From: Prorocentrum cordatum
Lineage: Eukaryota > Sar > Dinophyceae > Prorocentrales > Prorocentraceae
Reading direction: 5' to 3'
DNA length: 64,000 nt
Assembly: GCA_963575745.1 (NCBI GenBank)
Contig: CAUYUJ010019083.1
Coordinates: forward strand, 51,862-115,861
Shown: positions 33,180 to 44,154 of the stretch, piece after piece
Layout of the letters: every line of letters starts with the position of its first letter
Position numbering within the stretch: position 1 is the stretch's first letter
Translations under genes and position numbers: made by a program
Notes under the pieces: generated by a model
Database searches by the model: none
Seen by the model: the letters and a program-made list of their open reading frames with translations, nothing else
What the model was told of the DNA's origin: nothing

Positions 33180-33430
33180 AGGCATGGGTCAAGGTCGGAA
33201 GCTGGGTCAGAGTTGGATTCCCTACAAGGGGGCGTGGGTCAGCGCCGGGTCCCTCTTCCATGAGGAATCGCGGGTTTCCCGCTGCCGAGCGAGGCGGTGG
33301 CACCTGCCGCATCTTGGGGAGGGCACCCCTCTCCCGATCCACGGGTTTGGCGACCGTGCGCCAAGTCCATGGATCGCTAATCCGTGTCTGTGCGCCCCCG
33401 ACATTGGAGGGTGTCTGTGTGCAGACCGCC
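33180..33430. repeat. Dispersed repeat H, copy 2
   Basis: Parallels 6190-6375: CCATGAGGAATCGCGGGTTT, CGAGCGAGGCGG, GAGGGCACC, then GATCCACGGGTTTGGCGACC ... CCAAGTCCATGGATCGC. It ends in TTGGAGGGTGTCTGTGTGCA, the end of the long-inverted-repeat element at 31.9 kb, so the two families share an end. Confidence 0.75.
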
Positions 33431-33655
33431 GCGGCGTGCCCAGATCCCCGACGCGTCATGATTTTTCCAAGACGCGACCCCCCGGGGTCTCCAGACCCGT
33501 TCGCCGGGACCGGTTTTCCATTCTGGGTCGTTTTTGTTGACGGTCCCGAGGCCGGGTGAGCAGGGCCGCCAGAGGCCGAACATGGGGCAACACCTGTTGT
33601 CGTGTTTTTTTCACGGCTCGAGGGGGTCCGGGTGGGAGAGTGCCTGTGCGTAGAC

Positions 33656-33809
33656 TTCAGTCGGGCCTGTCCCTCTGCGGGGGGAATATATTTAAAAGTA
33701 GTGAAAGAATAGTCTGGGGACGATGTCTCGACTGTTCTTCATCATCTCGGGGCATTTCGGGGTTGGCTCTCGTCCCAAATCCGCCTCCAGGGGGACATGC
33801 CCGACCTCA
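33656..33809 (+). mobile_element. Introner-like element E4
   Basis: 154 bp, TTCAGTCGGGCCTGTCCCTC ... GGGGACATGCCCGACCTCA. The left flank is GCGTAGAC (33648-33655). Its partner GTGTAGAC lies at 33977-33984, pushed away by a nested insertion (33815-33973). The sequence after that partner resembles the right flank of E3, so E3 and E4 hit the same position in two copies of a host repeat. Confidence 0.75.
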
Positions 33810-33814
33810 GTGTA

Positions 33815-33973
33815 TCAGGAGGAAAAGAAACACACAGACACAATTAATCGTCGAGTCCCAGGAAAATATGGGAAAATATGGGAAGTGGGGGGGAAGACAA
33901 AAATCCAGAAAATATGGAAAAAAATGGGGAATCTTTTTATTTGTGTTTATTTTTTGTGTGTCCCAGTTTCCCT
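33815..33973. mobile_element. Nested AT-rich element inside the E4 target site
   Basis: 159 bp, notably AT-richer than its surroundings, flanked by perfect 8-bp duplicates TCAGTGTA (33807-33814 and 33974-33981). Its ends are weakly inverted (AGGAGGAAAAGAAACACAC against TGTGTGTCCCAGTTTCCCT). It represents a third short-element family and must be younger than E4. Confidence 0.7.
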
Positions 33974-34218
33974 TCAGTGTAGACCGCCGCGGCGTCGAGA
34001 GGCACGCGCGAGGGGCGGAGGCGCCTCGGGCGCGCGCGCGCGTGCGGCCACCGTGCGCCCCCTCCGCCTCGGGGGGCGGCGGCGGCGGCCGCCTCCCGCG
34101 CGGCGGAGGGGCCGCCGCGGCGCCTCCGCTCCAGCAGGGGCGCGGCGCGCGGCCGCCGCCGCTCCTCCTCCCGAGGGGGCGGGGGATGTCGTCCCGCGCC
34201 TGCGGCGCGGGCTCGGCT

Positions 34219-34342
34219 TTTCAGTCGGGCCTGTCCCTCGGGAGGAGAAACAGTCCAGAAGTAGTATGGGGGTGTTTTGTGTGTGTTGTGTGTGTGTGTG
34301 TTGTGTGTGTGTGTGTGGTGAGAGAGTGATTTATTTGGATTT

Positions 34343-34400
<58 letters not shown>

Positions 34401-34497
34401 GAGTTGTTGCATATATATATACATATATATTGAGAGAGAGGGAGAGAGAACAAATGTTCCTCCAAAATCCGCCTGTAGGGGGACAGGCCCGACCTGA
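34219..34497 (+). mobile_element. Introner-like element E5 with GT/TA runs
   Basis: 279 bp, TTTCAGTCGGGCC ... GGGGACAGGCCCGACCTGA, flanked by perfect duplicates GGCTCGGCT (34210-34218, 34498-34506). Contains a GT run (34268-34318) and a TA run (34345-34400). As for E2, the duplicate starts GGC, so cutting after its first G gives a GC donor and a GAG acceptor (288 bp excised). Confidence 0.85.
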
Positions 34498-34511
34498 GGC
34501 TCGGCTCGGGG

Positions 34512-34862
34512 CGATCAGAAGAGATACCCACCAGGAGAGGGGAGCTCTGACATGGTCGCGCCTCGCACCTCGCGGTCTGGCACGGGGGAGCGCTCTTCCC
34601 CAGAAGCTCTCAGGGGGACGGCGCACAAGCGGTGAGATACCCGCACTTTGCGTTTTTCGCGCAGCGCGAGGGTACAGTGGAGACCCATACCGAGAGACAC
34701 CCTGCGTGCCTCCAGGGCGCCCCGGGTTTCTTGGGTTTCGGTGGTTTTGCGATGTGGGAAACATGGCATTCCCTCACCAGATGCCAGTGGACGGCCTGGG
34801 GTCTCAGGGTGGGGTTTCTTGCGGAAGGTCTCTTGTGGTCGGGCCCATAGTGTGTTTCCCGC
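34512..34862 (+). repeat. Dispersed repeat K, copy 2
   Basis: Close match to 28825-29202, beginning CAGAAGAGATA and ending near CGGGCCCATAGTGTGT, with an internal deletion of about 30 bp near the start. Confidence 0.8.
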
Positions 34863-34959
34863 GCCTGCTGCTCGGGGCGATCGACGCGGGGTTGCGGAAA
34901 GCATGGGTTCAGCCTGCCCAGACCCCCTCGCGTTGTGAGAAAATCGCGACGGGAGGTGG

Positions 34960-35055
34960 ACACAGAGGAGGAGGAGGACGAAGAGGAGGAGGAGGAAGAG
35001 GAGGAGGAGGATGAGGAGGAGGTGGAGGAGGAGGAGGAGGAGGAGGAGGAGGACC
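34960..35055. repeat. GGA microsatellite
   Basis: GAG/GGA purine run. Confidence 0.95.
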
Positions 35056-35905
35056 CCCGCCCCCTCCGACTCATGGTGAATCTTGTGGATGACCCAGGCC
35101 CCCTCAACCGGTGAAGAATCACGACAGAAGGTTTTCGCTCTTTTCGGCCTCTGGGGGCCCTTATCGGGCCTCGGGACCGTCAGAGAACGACTTGGGATGA
35201 GAAGCCGGTCCTGGAGAATGGGTTCGGACTTCTGGGGGTCGCGTCCTGAACAAATCATAACGTCGGGGGTCTGGGTATGGTCGTTCTGATTCCTGCGGTG
35301 CCATGTCGGGCGATCTGTCTTCGAAAATATTGCTGTTGTCACACTCTTCCCTGCGGACGGGGCCCCCGAAAAAACCTACGCCCTCGAAGATATCTGCAGA
35401 GGGATTCGAGGGTTTCGGGCCCTCGATGCGATCGACAACATGTCCTCGTCATTTTCGACAGGGCTCGCTGTCGGCGTCGCCGAGAACGTTGTCCATTTGA
35501 GACAGGAGGCCGCCTGCCCAACAGCGGCCGCTGTCGGTTTAGGACAACATTTCTTGCTGGGAATCATGCCCATTGTTTCCGTACCCATCTCTGTCGTCCA
35601 AATTTTTGGGGTTCAGGGCAGGGTGAGCTCAATTCCTCGGGATTTCCCTGCTCGGGACCGTCATTGCTTGTCCCAGAGATCATGTCTTCCTCGGCTTTTC
35701 CGCGGTGGTTCCTCTGGGGATGCTTCGTCCAGGCCCGTGCTCTTCTCAGAACGTATGTTTCCCTTGTTTTTTCCTTCGCTGACTCTGACCCCCTGAAGTA
35801 TGACCCCCAATCGCAGGCGAATGAGTCCATCCCGGCACTTTCCTCATCCGCCGACTGGCGCTGGTGCGAGATCGGTCAGGGGCAACGTTTTGGGGGGGGG
35901 GGAGA
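35056..35905. other. Mixed-complexity DNA, no supported gene
   Basis: Lower GC than most of the window. Several frames overlap, notably 35277-35921 (214 codons) and 35440-35796 (118 codons) on +, and two shorter ones on -. None shows codon bias or a known motif, so I name no gene. Confidence 0.35.
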
Positions 35906-35917
35906 GGCTCGGGAGGG

Positions 35918-35939
35918 ATGACGATGACGATGACGATGA

Positions 35940-35997
<58 letters not shown>

Positions 35998-36025
35998 GTC
36001 ATCGTCATCGTCATCGCTATCGCAC
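35918..36025. repeat. GAC/GTC microsatellite
   Basis: A short GATGAC run and then GTC triplets. Confidence 0.95.
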
Positions 36026-36206
36026 CGACGCTCAATCGCCCACTGATCGCAGGCAGGAGCCCGATAGTCCACCCCGCCTAGGACCGTGGGGATCAGCTAC
36101 CGGGAGCTTATCGCCGATGTGTAGGCGATGTATCGCCGATTCCAGGTCGATGTTTCTCTCCCCCCTTAGCCAGTCCCCCCCTAACATTCCCCTCAGTCGG
36201 GGAGTG

Positions 36207-36286
36207 GGCAGGAAGCAGTACGCAAGGACTTCCGGGTTTTGCTACAGGTGCAGCGCCTAGTTGCTGAAGCTCTTTCTGAAGAAGAA
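36207..36286 (+). CDS. Short exon-like segment before F2
   Basis: After TTCCCCTCAG at 36186-36195, one frame reads EAVRKDFRVLLQVQRLVAEA, a plausible amphipathic helix, then LSEEEN. It runs into element F2. Directly after F2 a similar sequence returns. Too short for identification. Confidence 0.3.
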
Positions 36287-36480
36287 AACCTGCATAAACG
36301 TAAACGTCCAGAGCTCCGTGCGGATATCTCGGATCCGCGCTGGGCTCCCCTGGCGGCGCCTCGGGCGCCGCCCCTGGTGCGCTCCGCGCGCCAGGGAGAG
36401 GGGCCCAGCGCAGCTCCAAGAAGTCCTCGTGGACCTCCGAGAATCTATGTTTACACCGTTTTTCGTTCCTCTAGGTTCAA
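36287..36480. mobile_element. Foldback element F2
   Basis: TGCATAAACGTAAACG and CGGATATCTCGGATCCGCGC on the left pair with CGTGGACCTCCGAGAATC and GTTTACACCG on the right; the centre holds GGCGCCTCGGGCGCC. An imperfect direct repeat of about 50 bp flanks it (36220-36273 and 36472-36528, both ending GCTGAAGCTCT), 255 bp apart. Confidence 0.65.
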
Positions 36481-36539
36481 AGGATTTCTCGGCTTTTTGC
36501 GGGTGTAGCACCTGCCTGCTGAAGCTCTGAGGCGGGCCC

Positions 36540-37262
36540 GACGGGAGCAATCGGTTGACGACTTTCCCCCCCCCCTCCCCCCCCTCCGCTCGGGGAAACG
36601 TAAGGTTCGAGTTCGCCGAAACTCGGGTTTGCCGACTTTTGAATTTTGACGGTCCAGTTTTCGTCACTTTCTGGACCGTCCCGTCGGGCCAGCCCGAGCC
36701 CCCCGCGCCCGAGTCTCTCACACGTCTCCCCGATCTGCCTCCGTCCGCTCCAATCTAGTGGCGGCCGGCGGAAAATTCGGCCCCAAGGCGATTCCTCCAG
36801 CTGTCCGCCCCTGGTTGTGATCGTTTTTTATTCATTGTTTTGCCGATCGGAACAGCCGCACTAAGCAGATGTCTGGAGCCAGCCCCCCCCCCCCCCCTCC
36901 GTCCAATGTCGAAACGCCGAATAAGAATACGCTCACGTTCCCTTCCTCAGCCCGGGATCAGCCAGCATTGACTATCACCACCCACCAAACCACCCCAACC
37001 CTACCCGAAGGCCCCAATTTGCCCTCCATCCCCAGTGGGGGGGGGCGTCGGGGAACAGTGAAAAAACACGTGTGGAACTCGCACCCCCCCCACACCCGAA
37101 ATTCGGGTCTTCGGGTTAGGTTGTGGTGGTCTGGTAGGGAGTCGGAGGCGACCTTTCCAGCTGTCCGCCCCTGGTTCCCTCCCTCAGCCCTGGGTCAGTC
37201 AGCATCGACCCGGGACATCGGAACGACTCCGTGCGGACGAGGAGGGGGGGGCAGGTGATGCA
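36540..37262. other. No gene; diverged tandem segments
   Basis: Contains CCAGCTGTCCGCCCCTGGTT twice (36799, 37158) and CCTCAGCC..GGATCAG..AGCAT twice (36944, 37184), suggesting old duplication of a 200-350-bp unit. C-run at 36882-36897. Confidence 0.5.
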
Positions 37263-37269
37263 CGGAAAG

Positions 37270-37285
37270 AAAATAATAATAATAA

Positions 37286-37344
<59 letters not shown>

Positions 37345-37622
37345 ATAATACTAATAGTAATATTAATAATATTAATAATCCTACTAATAATAATAGTAAT
37401 AATAATAGTAATAACAATATTACTAATAATAATAGTAATAACAATAATAATACTAATAATAATACTAGTAGTAATAATAACAACAATCATAATAACAATA
37501 ATAATAATAATGCTAATAATAATATTAACAATAATAATACTGATAAGAAGAAGAAGAGTAAGAGTAATAATAATACTAATAATAATAAGAAGAAGACTAA
37601 TAATCATAATCATAAGAAGAAG
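37270..37622. repeat. TAG/TAA microsatellite
   Basis: AAT, AGT and related triplets. The minus strand over this and the following tract is open for 471 codons as poly-Ile/Ser/Thr; not a gene. Confidence 0.95.
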
Positions 37623-38149
37623 CGGGAGCCATGAGATCTGTGGAGCGATCGTGCCCTCGGTCATGCGATCCACCCCCGAGCCATCACCTCCCTCTTGGCC
37701 GCCCCCGCGTCGGGACGTCGGGTCGGGTCGGAGCGTGCGTCGGATCGGGCCGCATCGGCACGGAGCGGGGGGAGTCGAGGCGGGTCGACCGCGCCAGGAG
37801 GCACGGCGCACCGCCGTGCAGGCATCGGGCTGCACGTCGGGTCGTCGGAGTGGTGGTGATGCCTGTGGTGGTGATGGCGAGTAGGTGGAGGGTGGCGGTG
37901 GCGTCGATGGCGCGACGGCGATGATGAGGATGACGAGGACGACGAGGACTGCGAGGAGCGGGACGATGAGGCCGATGATCGCGAGAGGAGGGGGGACGAG
38001 GAAGAGCGGCAGTGGATGGCCGGGCCTGTGATGATCAGGCTGAGGTGGATGGTGGGGTGATGGTGAGATCGATGGAGCGAGAGAGGGACGTGTAGCGATA
38101 GGAATGGTGAATCGGATGCTGCGGATGATAAGGATGCCGTTGATGATTC

Positions 38150-38393
38150 CGAGGGCGGTGGTGATTGTGTTGCTGCTGCTGATGATGCTGAAGATGCTGC
38201 TGCTGATGATGATGCTGCTGATGATGATGCTGATGTTGCTGCTGCTGCTGATGGTGGTGGTGGTGATGATGCTGATGATGGTGGTGTTGATGATGCTGAT
38301 GATGCTGCTGCTGCTGCTTATGATGATGCTGCTGCTGATGATGATGATGCTGATGATGATGATGATGATGAGGCCGATGATGATGATGATGCT

Positions 38394-38451
<58 letters not shown>

Positions 38452-38490
38452 GTGATTGTGGTGGTGATGGTGATGGTAATGCGAGCATAT
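38150..38490. repeat. GAT/GCT compound microsatellite
   Basis: Same composition as 2764-4850. The stretch before it (37630-38140) is GC-rich with GGTCGG and GATGAGG units and no supported gene. Confidence 0.95.
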
Positions 38491-39076
38491 ATGATGGTGA
38501 CAAAATTACCTCCAAAAGCACAATGTGGCAATAGACTCCACTCTCATTCGCCCTCCTGTCCCTCACCGCCCCCCCCGTGCAAGACTACGGCACGCGCGCC
38601 ACCCGTTTTATGGTCCACCCCAGGAGGTCTGTCGACCCTTAGGCTCTCATTGGCACGTTTTAAATGCTCGGATTTGTGTGGTGTAGAGGCGCGGCTGGCG
38701 TCTATCAGTGCCGCCGCGGCCACTCCCACGCAGTTTCTGATCTGATTGTGGTACCGCGGGCACGCCCGTGCTGCTGCTCGGCGGCGGGCCATGGTGTCTT
38801 CGGGGGCGGCCGAGAGGGGGGTGATGCCCAGGGGGCGGGGTGGGCATCATGGCCAGGGCCATGATACCTTCCCGGATCTCATGGCCCCCGCTTCTTCAAT
38901 CAGTACGTTTTTTGCCCCCCCCCCCCCCCGGTCTGCGCAGGTGCCTCGGGCCATGATGCGCACCCCCCCCTCTTCTTGGGGCAACTCACTTTCGGACGCC
39001 CCCGACGCCTGCGGAGGCCCTGTCTGCAGGGGTTGAGGGCGCATGCGGGGCCTGTCGGCCATGGGCCTTCCACATC

Positions 39077-39328
39077 GTGCGACGTGTGGCCTGCGGCTCA
39101 GTGCGGCCTCTGCCGCTCAGGGTATGCTGGCCAGGACCATGTAAACATACTTTGTACTCTAGTTTCAACGGCGTCGACTGGCACCATGAGTTTAAGTTCC
39201 TCACCGCCGGCCCCTCGATCAGTGATGTACTGTACTCTATGCGACGACAGCGTGTGAGTATCTCACGGGTCCAGGCAGTAGGCGTGTTCACAAGTACCTT
39301 TTGTGTGAGCGCGCTCGGGTCCGTGTGA
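39077..39328 (+). CDS. Possible short coding segment, unknown
   Basis: One + frame of about 83 codons reads YSSFNGVDWHHEFKFLTAGP and SISDVLYSMRRQRVSISRVQ, more protein-like than its surroundings. No acceptor, start or family was identified. It could be an exon fragment or chance. Confidence 0.25.
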   Translation: MRRVACGSVRPLPLRVCWPGPCKHTLYSSFNGVDWHHEFKFLTAGPSISDVLYSMRRQRVSISRVQAVGVFTSTFCVSALGSV

Positions 39329-39475
39329 GCAGTCGGGACAAAGCTCTGCGACCGAGAGGAAAAATCGAGCGCGCAGCAGCCCGTCTGTGTCACGTTTGAT
39401 GTTCCGGGCCCGTTCTGCATTCCACCCTGCACGTCCCAGCACCCATGCTCGCCTCGAAATCCATGGGCTTTCCGT

Positions 39476-39503
39476 GTGCAACCGCTCTTGAATGAGCGGT
39501 CAC
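39476..39503. repeat. Hairpin ACCGCTC / GAGCGGT
   Basis: CAACCGCTCTTGAATGAGCGG followed by TC: a 7-bp stem with a 6-base loop. Function unknown. Confidence 0.6.
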
Positions 39504-39979
39504 AGCCATCACCGGGACGCGTGCACTTGGCCCAGTCGAGTTGTCGGCGCCTGGGTGAAAATCTCGCGCGGCGAGCATGTTGCGTTCAGCAGCGCATTTG
39601 AGCAGATTTGGGAAGGAAGGGGTTGGACAGTTCAGAGCGTGGAGAGATAGACGGCGTTTGCCAGCAGCTCTACAAACTCGAGGGAGCACGCCACCACATT
39701 GGACGGAAATCGTGTGGTGGCGATGTCTAATTGGTTTGTTTCTGCTTGTTTTCAGCTTCTTGCGCGGTGCACCGTGCGAGGCCGTTCTGGCCGACATTTT
39801 GCATGTCGTTTGAACAGAGCCTGTGTAAGCTACAGTCGGGTTCGCGCGGCGAGCACTCGTGGCGCCCCATACCCAGCTTGCACATGATAATGGCCGCCCA
39901 TGCACATGGTACGTAGACATTTAAACATTGGATGCGTCTGAGGCACCTCCCGCCTTTGTTGTGGTTCATCTTTTCTTCT

Positions 39980-40165
<186 letters not shown>

Positions 40166-40740
40166 TGTCTGTGGAGACGGGCTGAATTCTTGACTCAATG
40201 CTTGGGTGCTTTGTCAACGGCTTCTCTGTTGTGAAGGCTTTGTCAGCTGGCTCGTCGTTTGGTCAAGTGTCCGAGGGCATCCCCAGGGCTCTCAGCCTGC
40301 TGTGCTATTCGCCAACAGCCCCGCTGCGCTGAACGCGGCATCGTGCTCGTGAGGGTCGTAGGTCCAACATCTGCCCGCAACACAGCAGCACCCTGCACCA
40401 GCAGCATGCACAAGCAGGGCAGGCCGACGGAGGAACGAAGACGGGGGGGACGGTGTGGCAGACCGGGGTGGTCCCTCCCCCCTGCTCCCTGCCCTGTGAC
40501 CTGCTCCCCGCTCCGTTCTCCACGCTCCCTGTTCCCTCCCTCCCTGCCCCCTGCCCCCTTCCTTCTTCCTCGTCCCTCGTGCCCCCCTGCCTCCCTCCCA
40601 CCTCCCCACCTCTTCCCCCCTCCTGCTTCCTCCACCTGCGTCTTCTTTGTCTTCGGCATCGGCATCCTCCCCCGACTCCTCGCCTCCCGCGGTATGGGGC
40701 GTCCCGCAGCGTTTTTTTTGTGTCTCTGTTCCCTGCCATT

Positions 40741-40860
40741 TCGGGTTGGCTCCGCTAGAGCAGCTCGCGTCGGTTGCACGGGCGATCGAAGCGATGCCGG
40801 CGGCATTTGAAACCGACTCGGTCGGCTCCTTCTCGGCCTGCGTAGCGCGCCGAGCGCATC
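40741..40860 (+). CDS. Exon-like segment between two pyrimidine tracts
   Basis: Between a C-rich tract (40480-40640) and a CTC tract (40960-41210). One frame reads PLEQLASVARAIEAMPAAFE then TDSVGSFSACVARRAH. Good protein character but very short; acceptor and donor not obvious. Confidence 0.3.
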
Positions 40861-40959
40861 CCTCCTCACTCGTCCATTTCCCCTCCTCCCTGCTCTTTCC
40901 CCCGAATTCTCGTTCTTTTCCTCATTCCCTCCTCCTTCTCGGCCTGCGCCCCCTCTTTT

Positions 40960-41210
40960 CCTTCTCCTCCTCCTCCTCCTCCTCCTCCTCCTCCTCCTCG
41001 TCCTTCTCCTCCTCCTTTTCCTCCTCCTTTTCCTCCTCCTCCTCCTCCTCCCTCCTCCTCCTCCTCCTCCCCTCCTCCCCTCCCCCCTCCCCCTTTTCCT
41101 CCTCCTCCTCCTTCTCCTCCTCCTCCTCCTCCTCCTCCTCCTCCTCCTCCCCCTCCTCCTCCTCCTTGTCCTCCTCCTCCTCCTCCTTGTCCTCCTCCTT
41201 CCTTTTTGCG
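40960..41210. repeat. CTC microsatellite
   Basis: CTC triplets with TTC and CCC variants. Confidence 0.95.
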
Positions 41211-41573
41211 TCGAGCGGACACTTAGTGCCAGGCTTGCTGCGTCCTGTCAGTGCGAGAGACCTCAAGGTAGAACAAACCATGCCGACTTAGGCCGGTGCA
41301 ATCAGATTCAAGCAGATGCCAGTGCGGAAGCAAGAAGTGCAGATAGAAGCGGGAAAGGAGAAGGTGCCCATGAGGGCGCAGAGTAACTAAGCAAGCTGCC
41401 ATTGGGAGTCGGGAGAGAAGCACCAAACCATAACGTAACATAACATATCCCCTGCTAGAACCGCCGCCCCTAGTAATCACGTCAAGCAGAACGAAGAATT
41501 TCGAGCAGTGTGGCACAGAGAAACAATAGAGCAGGCCACGACGCTGGAGGTAAACAGCTGGGCAAGTCTGTAT

Positions 41574-41622
41574 GTACTCGTAGCACCCCGCAATTGCGGA
41601 TAAGAGTGAGGGGGCGGGCGCG
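41574..41622 (+). repeat. TAAGAGT box, copy 3
   Basis: ACCCCGCAATTGCGGATAAG then AGTGAGGGGGC, matching 13085-13118 on the same strand. Confidence 0.7.
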
Positions 41623-41759
41623 GGCGACGCGGGCGTCGAGCCGGCGGACCTCGTGGCCCTCACCTTCCCTGTCGATGGCGCCCTCCTCCTCCTCCGCCTC
41701 CTCCTCCACCTCCTCCTCCTCTTCCTCCTTTTCTTCCTCCTCCTCCTCTTCCTCCTAAC

Positions 41760-42210
41760 AGGACGCGCAGGGTGCCACCCGGAACGAATGCAAAAACAGC
41801 CCGCCGCAGGCGCCGAATTTTCGGCTTGTTCAGTGAACTTAGTTTGGGTCGCGGGTGGGTCGCGGGCTCTCCACCTCCACCTGGAAGGAATTCAAAAAAG
41901 CCCGCCGCAGGCGCCGAACATTTTGATTTGTACACTGAACGCGGTTTGGGTCGCAGGTTCCCCACCTGGAACGAATGCAAAAGAAACCCGCCGCAGGCGC
42001 CGAAGTTTTGGCTTGTTCAGTGAACGTAGTTTGGGTCGCGGGTGGGTCGCGGGCTCTCCACCTCCACCTGGAAGGAATTCCAAAACAGCCCGCTGCAGGC
42101 GCCGAACATTTTGATTTGTACACTGAACGCAGTTTGGGTCGCGGGTGGGTCGCAGGTTCTCCACTTGGAACGAATGCAAAAGAAGCCCGCCGCAGGCGCC
42201 GATAATTTTG
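41760..42210. repeat. CCGCCGCAGGCGCCGAA dimeric tandem repeat
   Basis: CCGCCGCAGGCGCC blocks at about 41802, 41902, 41988, 42089 and 42186. Two alternating unit types (TGGAACGAATGCAAAA and TGGAAGGAATTCAAAA) give a higher-order period of roughly 187-198 bp. CGGCGCCTGCGGCGGG, the complement of the core, precedes box P at 9010 and 10307. Confidence 0.8.
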
Positions 42211-43013
42211 GGTGGGTCGCGGGGTGGGTCTCGTGTGGGTCGCGGGTGGGTCGCGGTGGGTCGCGGGGTGGGTCGCGGGCGCGGTTTGGGTCGCGGGTGG
42301 GTCGCAGGTTCTCCACCTGGAACGACTTCAAAAGAAACCCGCGCAGGCGCCAAACATTTTGGGTGGGTCGCGGGGTGGGCGGTGGGTCGCGGGTCGCGGG
42401 TGGGTCGGGTGGGCCGCGGGTGGGTCGCGGGGTGGGTCGCGGGTGGGTCGCGGGTGGGTCGCCGGGTGGGTCGCGGTGGGTCGCCGGGTGGGTCGCGGGT
42501 GGGTCGCAGGTGGGTCGCGGGTGAGTCGCGGGATGGGTCGCGGGTGGGTCGCGGTTGGGTCGCGGGGTAGGTCGCGGGGTGGGTCGCGGGGCGGGTCGCG
42601 GGTGGGACGACGACAACAAACAACAACAACAACAACAACAGCAACAACAGCAACAACAACAGCAACAACAACAACAACAGTAACACAACAACAACAACGA
42701 CAACAACAACAACAATTACAACAACAACGACAACAACAACAACAACAACCACAACAACAACAACAGCAACAACAGCAGCAACAACAACAACAACAACAAC
42801 CACAACCACAACAACAACAACAACAACAACAACACCACCAACAACAACAACATCAGCAACAACAACAACACCAACAACAACAGCAACAACAACAGCAACA
42901 ACAACAACAATAACAGCAACAAGAATCCGCATCGCGGAATCCCACTTCAGCCACGCACCCCGGGACAGTGAATGACCGTTCGGCGTTCGGTTCAGCCCCC
43001 TCACTCTGACTAA
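42210..43013 (-). repeat. Inverted minisatellite, AAC run and box P
   Basis: GGGTGGGTCGC 11-mers to about 42607, AAC triplets to about 42915, then box P on the minus strand to 43013. Same module order as 8577-8980, inverted, but with no J body attached. Confidence 0.9.
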
Positions 43014-43134
43014 ATGAGTGTGCTGTTGCCGGTAGTCCACAGTGAGATTTGTCCTGGGGATTTGTCCCCTACCGACGTGCCAAAGTGGCAATCAACGGCA
43101 AACGTTAGTATCACAGTGGTGAGTGAGGTGTTGC

Positions 43135-44146
43135 AAGAATCGAGGAATGCGCTGGTCATCTGTACGAAGCTGGCGCACACGTTCTGGCTGGCCTAAGCTG
43201 TGGCGGTACTGAGGGCTGGCACGAGCGAGATGAGCGGCTTGGGCATCTGTGCAGAGGCTGGCGCATGCGTACTGGCTGGCCTGGCCGTGTGCTCTTGTTT
43301 GGGCTGGCGCAGGTGGTACTGCCTGGCCCTTCCGGCAACCATCGGGCGTGGCGCGTGCAATGGTATAGGCAGCAGCTGCAAGGAGAGGTGAAGGTCGTGA
43401 TGGAGGTTGATAAGTTGCAGAGTAGCGGGCGGAACACTCTGTCCTATTTTGCCGTAGCTCCGCCTCGTGGCGGTGGTGCAGCGGGCGATGCGCGCTGGCC
43501 TGCACCTGCTGGCAATGCCTGTCTTGCCACACAGTTCCCCAACACGTAAACCCACCTCCCGAGGATTAAGGCTTGCCAGGTCGAAGTGGCAGGCTTGTGT
43601 AGGAGTCCTTGTCAAAGCGCGACCTGCGTAAGAGTGACTGCTTAGTGCTCTACTCCACGATCGGGGAAGACCGAAGCATATCCTTATCTCAAGCCTCCAT
43701 CCTCAGTAATCCCGAATCCCATCCCCACAGTAAAATAGAGGAATGCGTTGATCATCGGTAAAAAAGCTGGCTCATACATAATGGATGGCCTAAGCTGTGG
43801 CGGTATTGAGGGCTGGGACAAGCGGGTTGAGTGCCCTCGACGGTATAGTATAGTTGGCTGCGTGTGAGGCTGGCGCAGACGGTATTGGCTGGCCTGCAGC
43901 CTGGAAATAAAGCCGTCTCGCATTGTAATCGGATGCTGCTGAAACGCTGGGCTGATGCGTACGACGGCAAGGGCAGCAGCTGCAAGAAGCGATGAAGGCC
44001 ATGTTAGAATCAGTATGTCTTCCCACCCTGTCCTCACGTAATACACTCCCTCTAGTATCAAGGCTTGCCAGGTCGAAGTGGCAGGCTTGTGTAGGAGTCC
44101 TTGTTAAAGCGCGCCCTGCGTAAGAGTGGCTGCTTAGTGCTCTATC
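43135..44146. repeat. Tandem duplication of a roughly 0.5-kb unit
   Basis: 43135-43656 and 43735-44146 share GAGGAATGCG, GGCCTAAGCTGTGGCGGTA, and a near-identical end (AAGGCTTGCCAGGTCGAAGT at 43568 and 44060). The first copy carries about 100 extra bp. No gene recognised. Confidence 0.8.
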
Positions 44147-44154
44147 CCAGTCCT

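Noticed and set aside
37116-38531. 471-codon minus-strand frame
   Set aside because: Two microsatellites (TAG/TAA and GAT/GCT) provide most of it; the GC-rich middle shows no protein character.
40243-40869. 208-codon minus-strand frame
   Set aside because: Largely a translation of C/T-rich repeats; the + strand reading of 40741-40860 is the more protein-like one.
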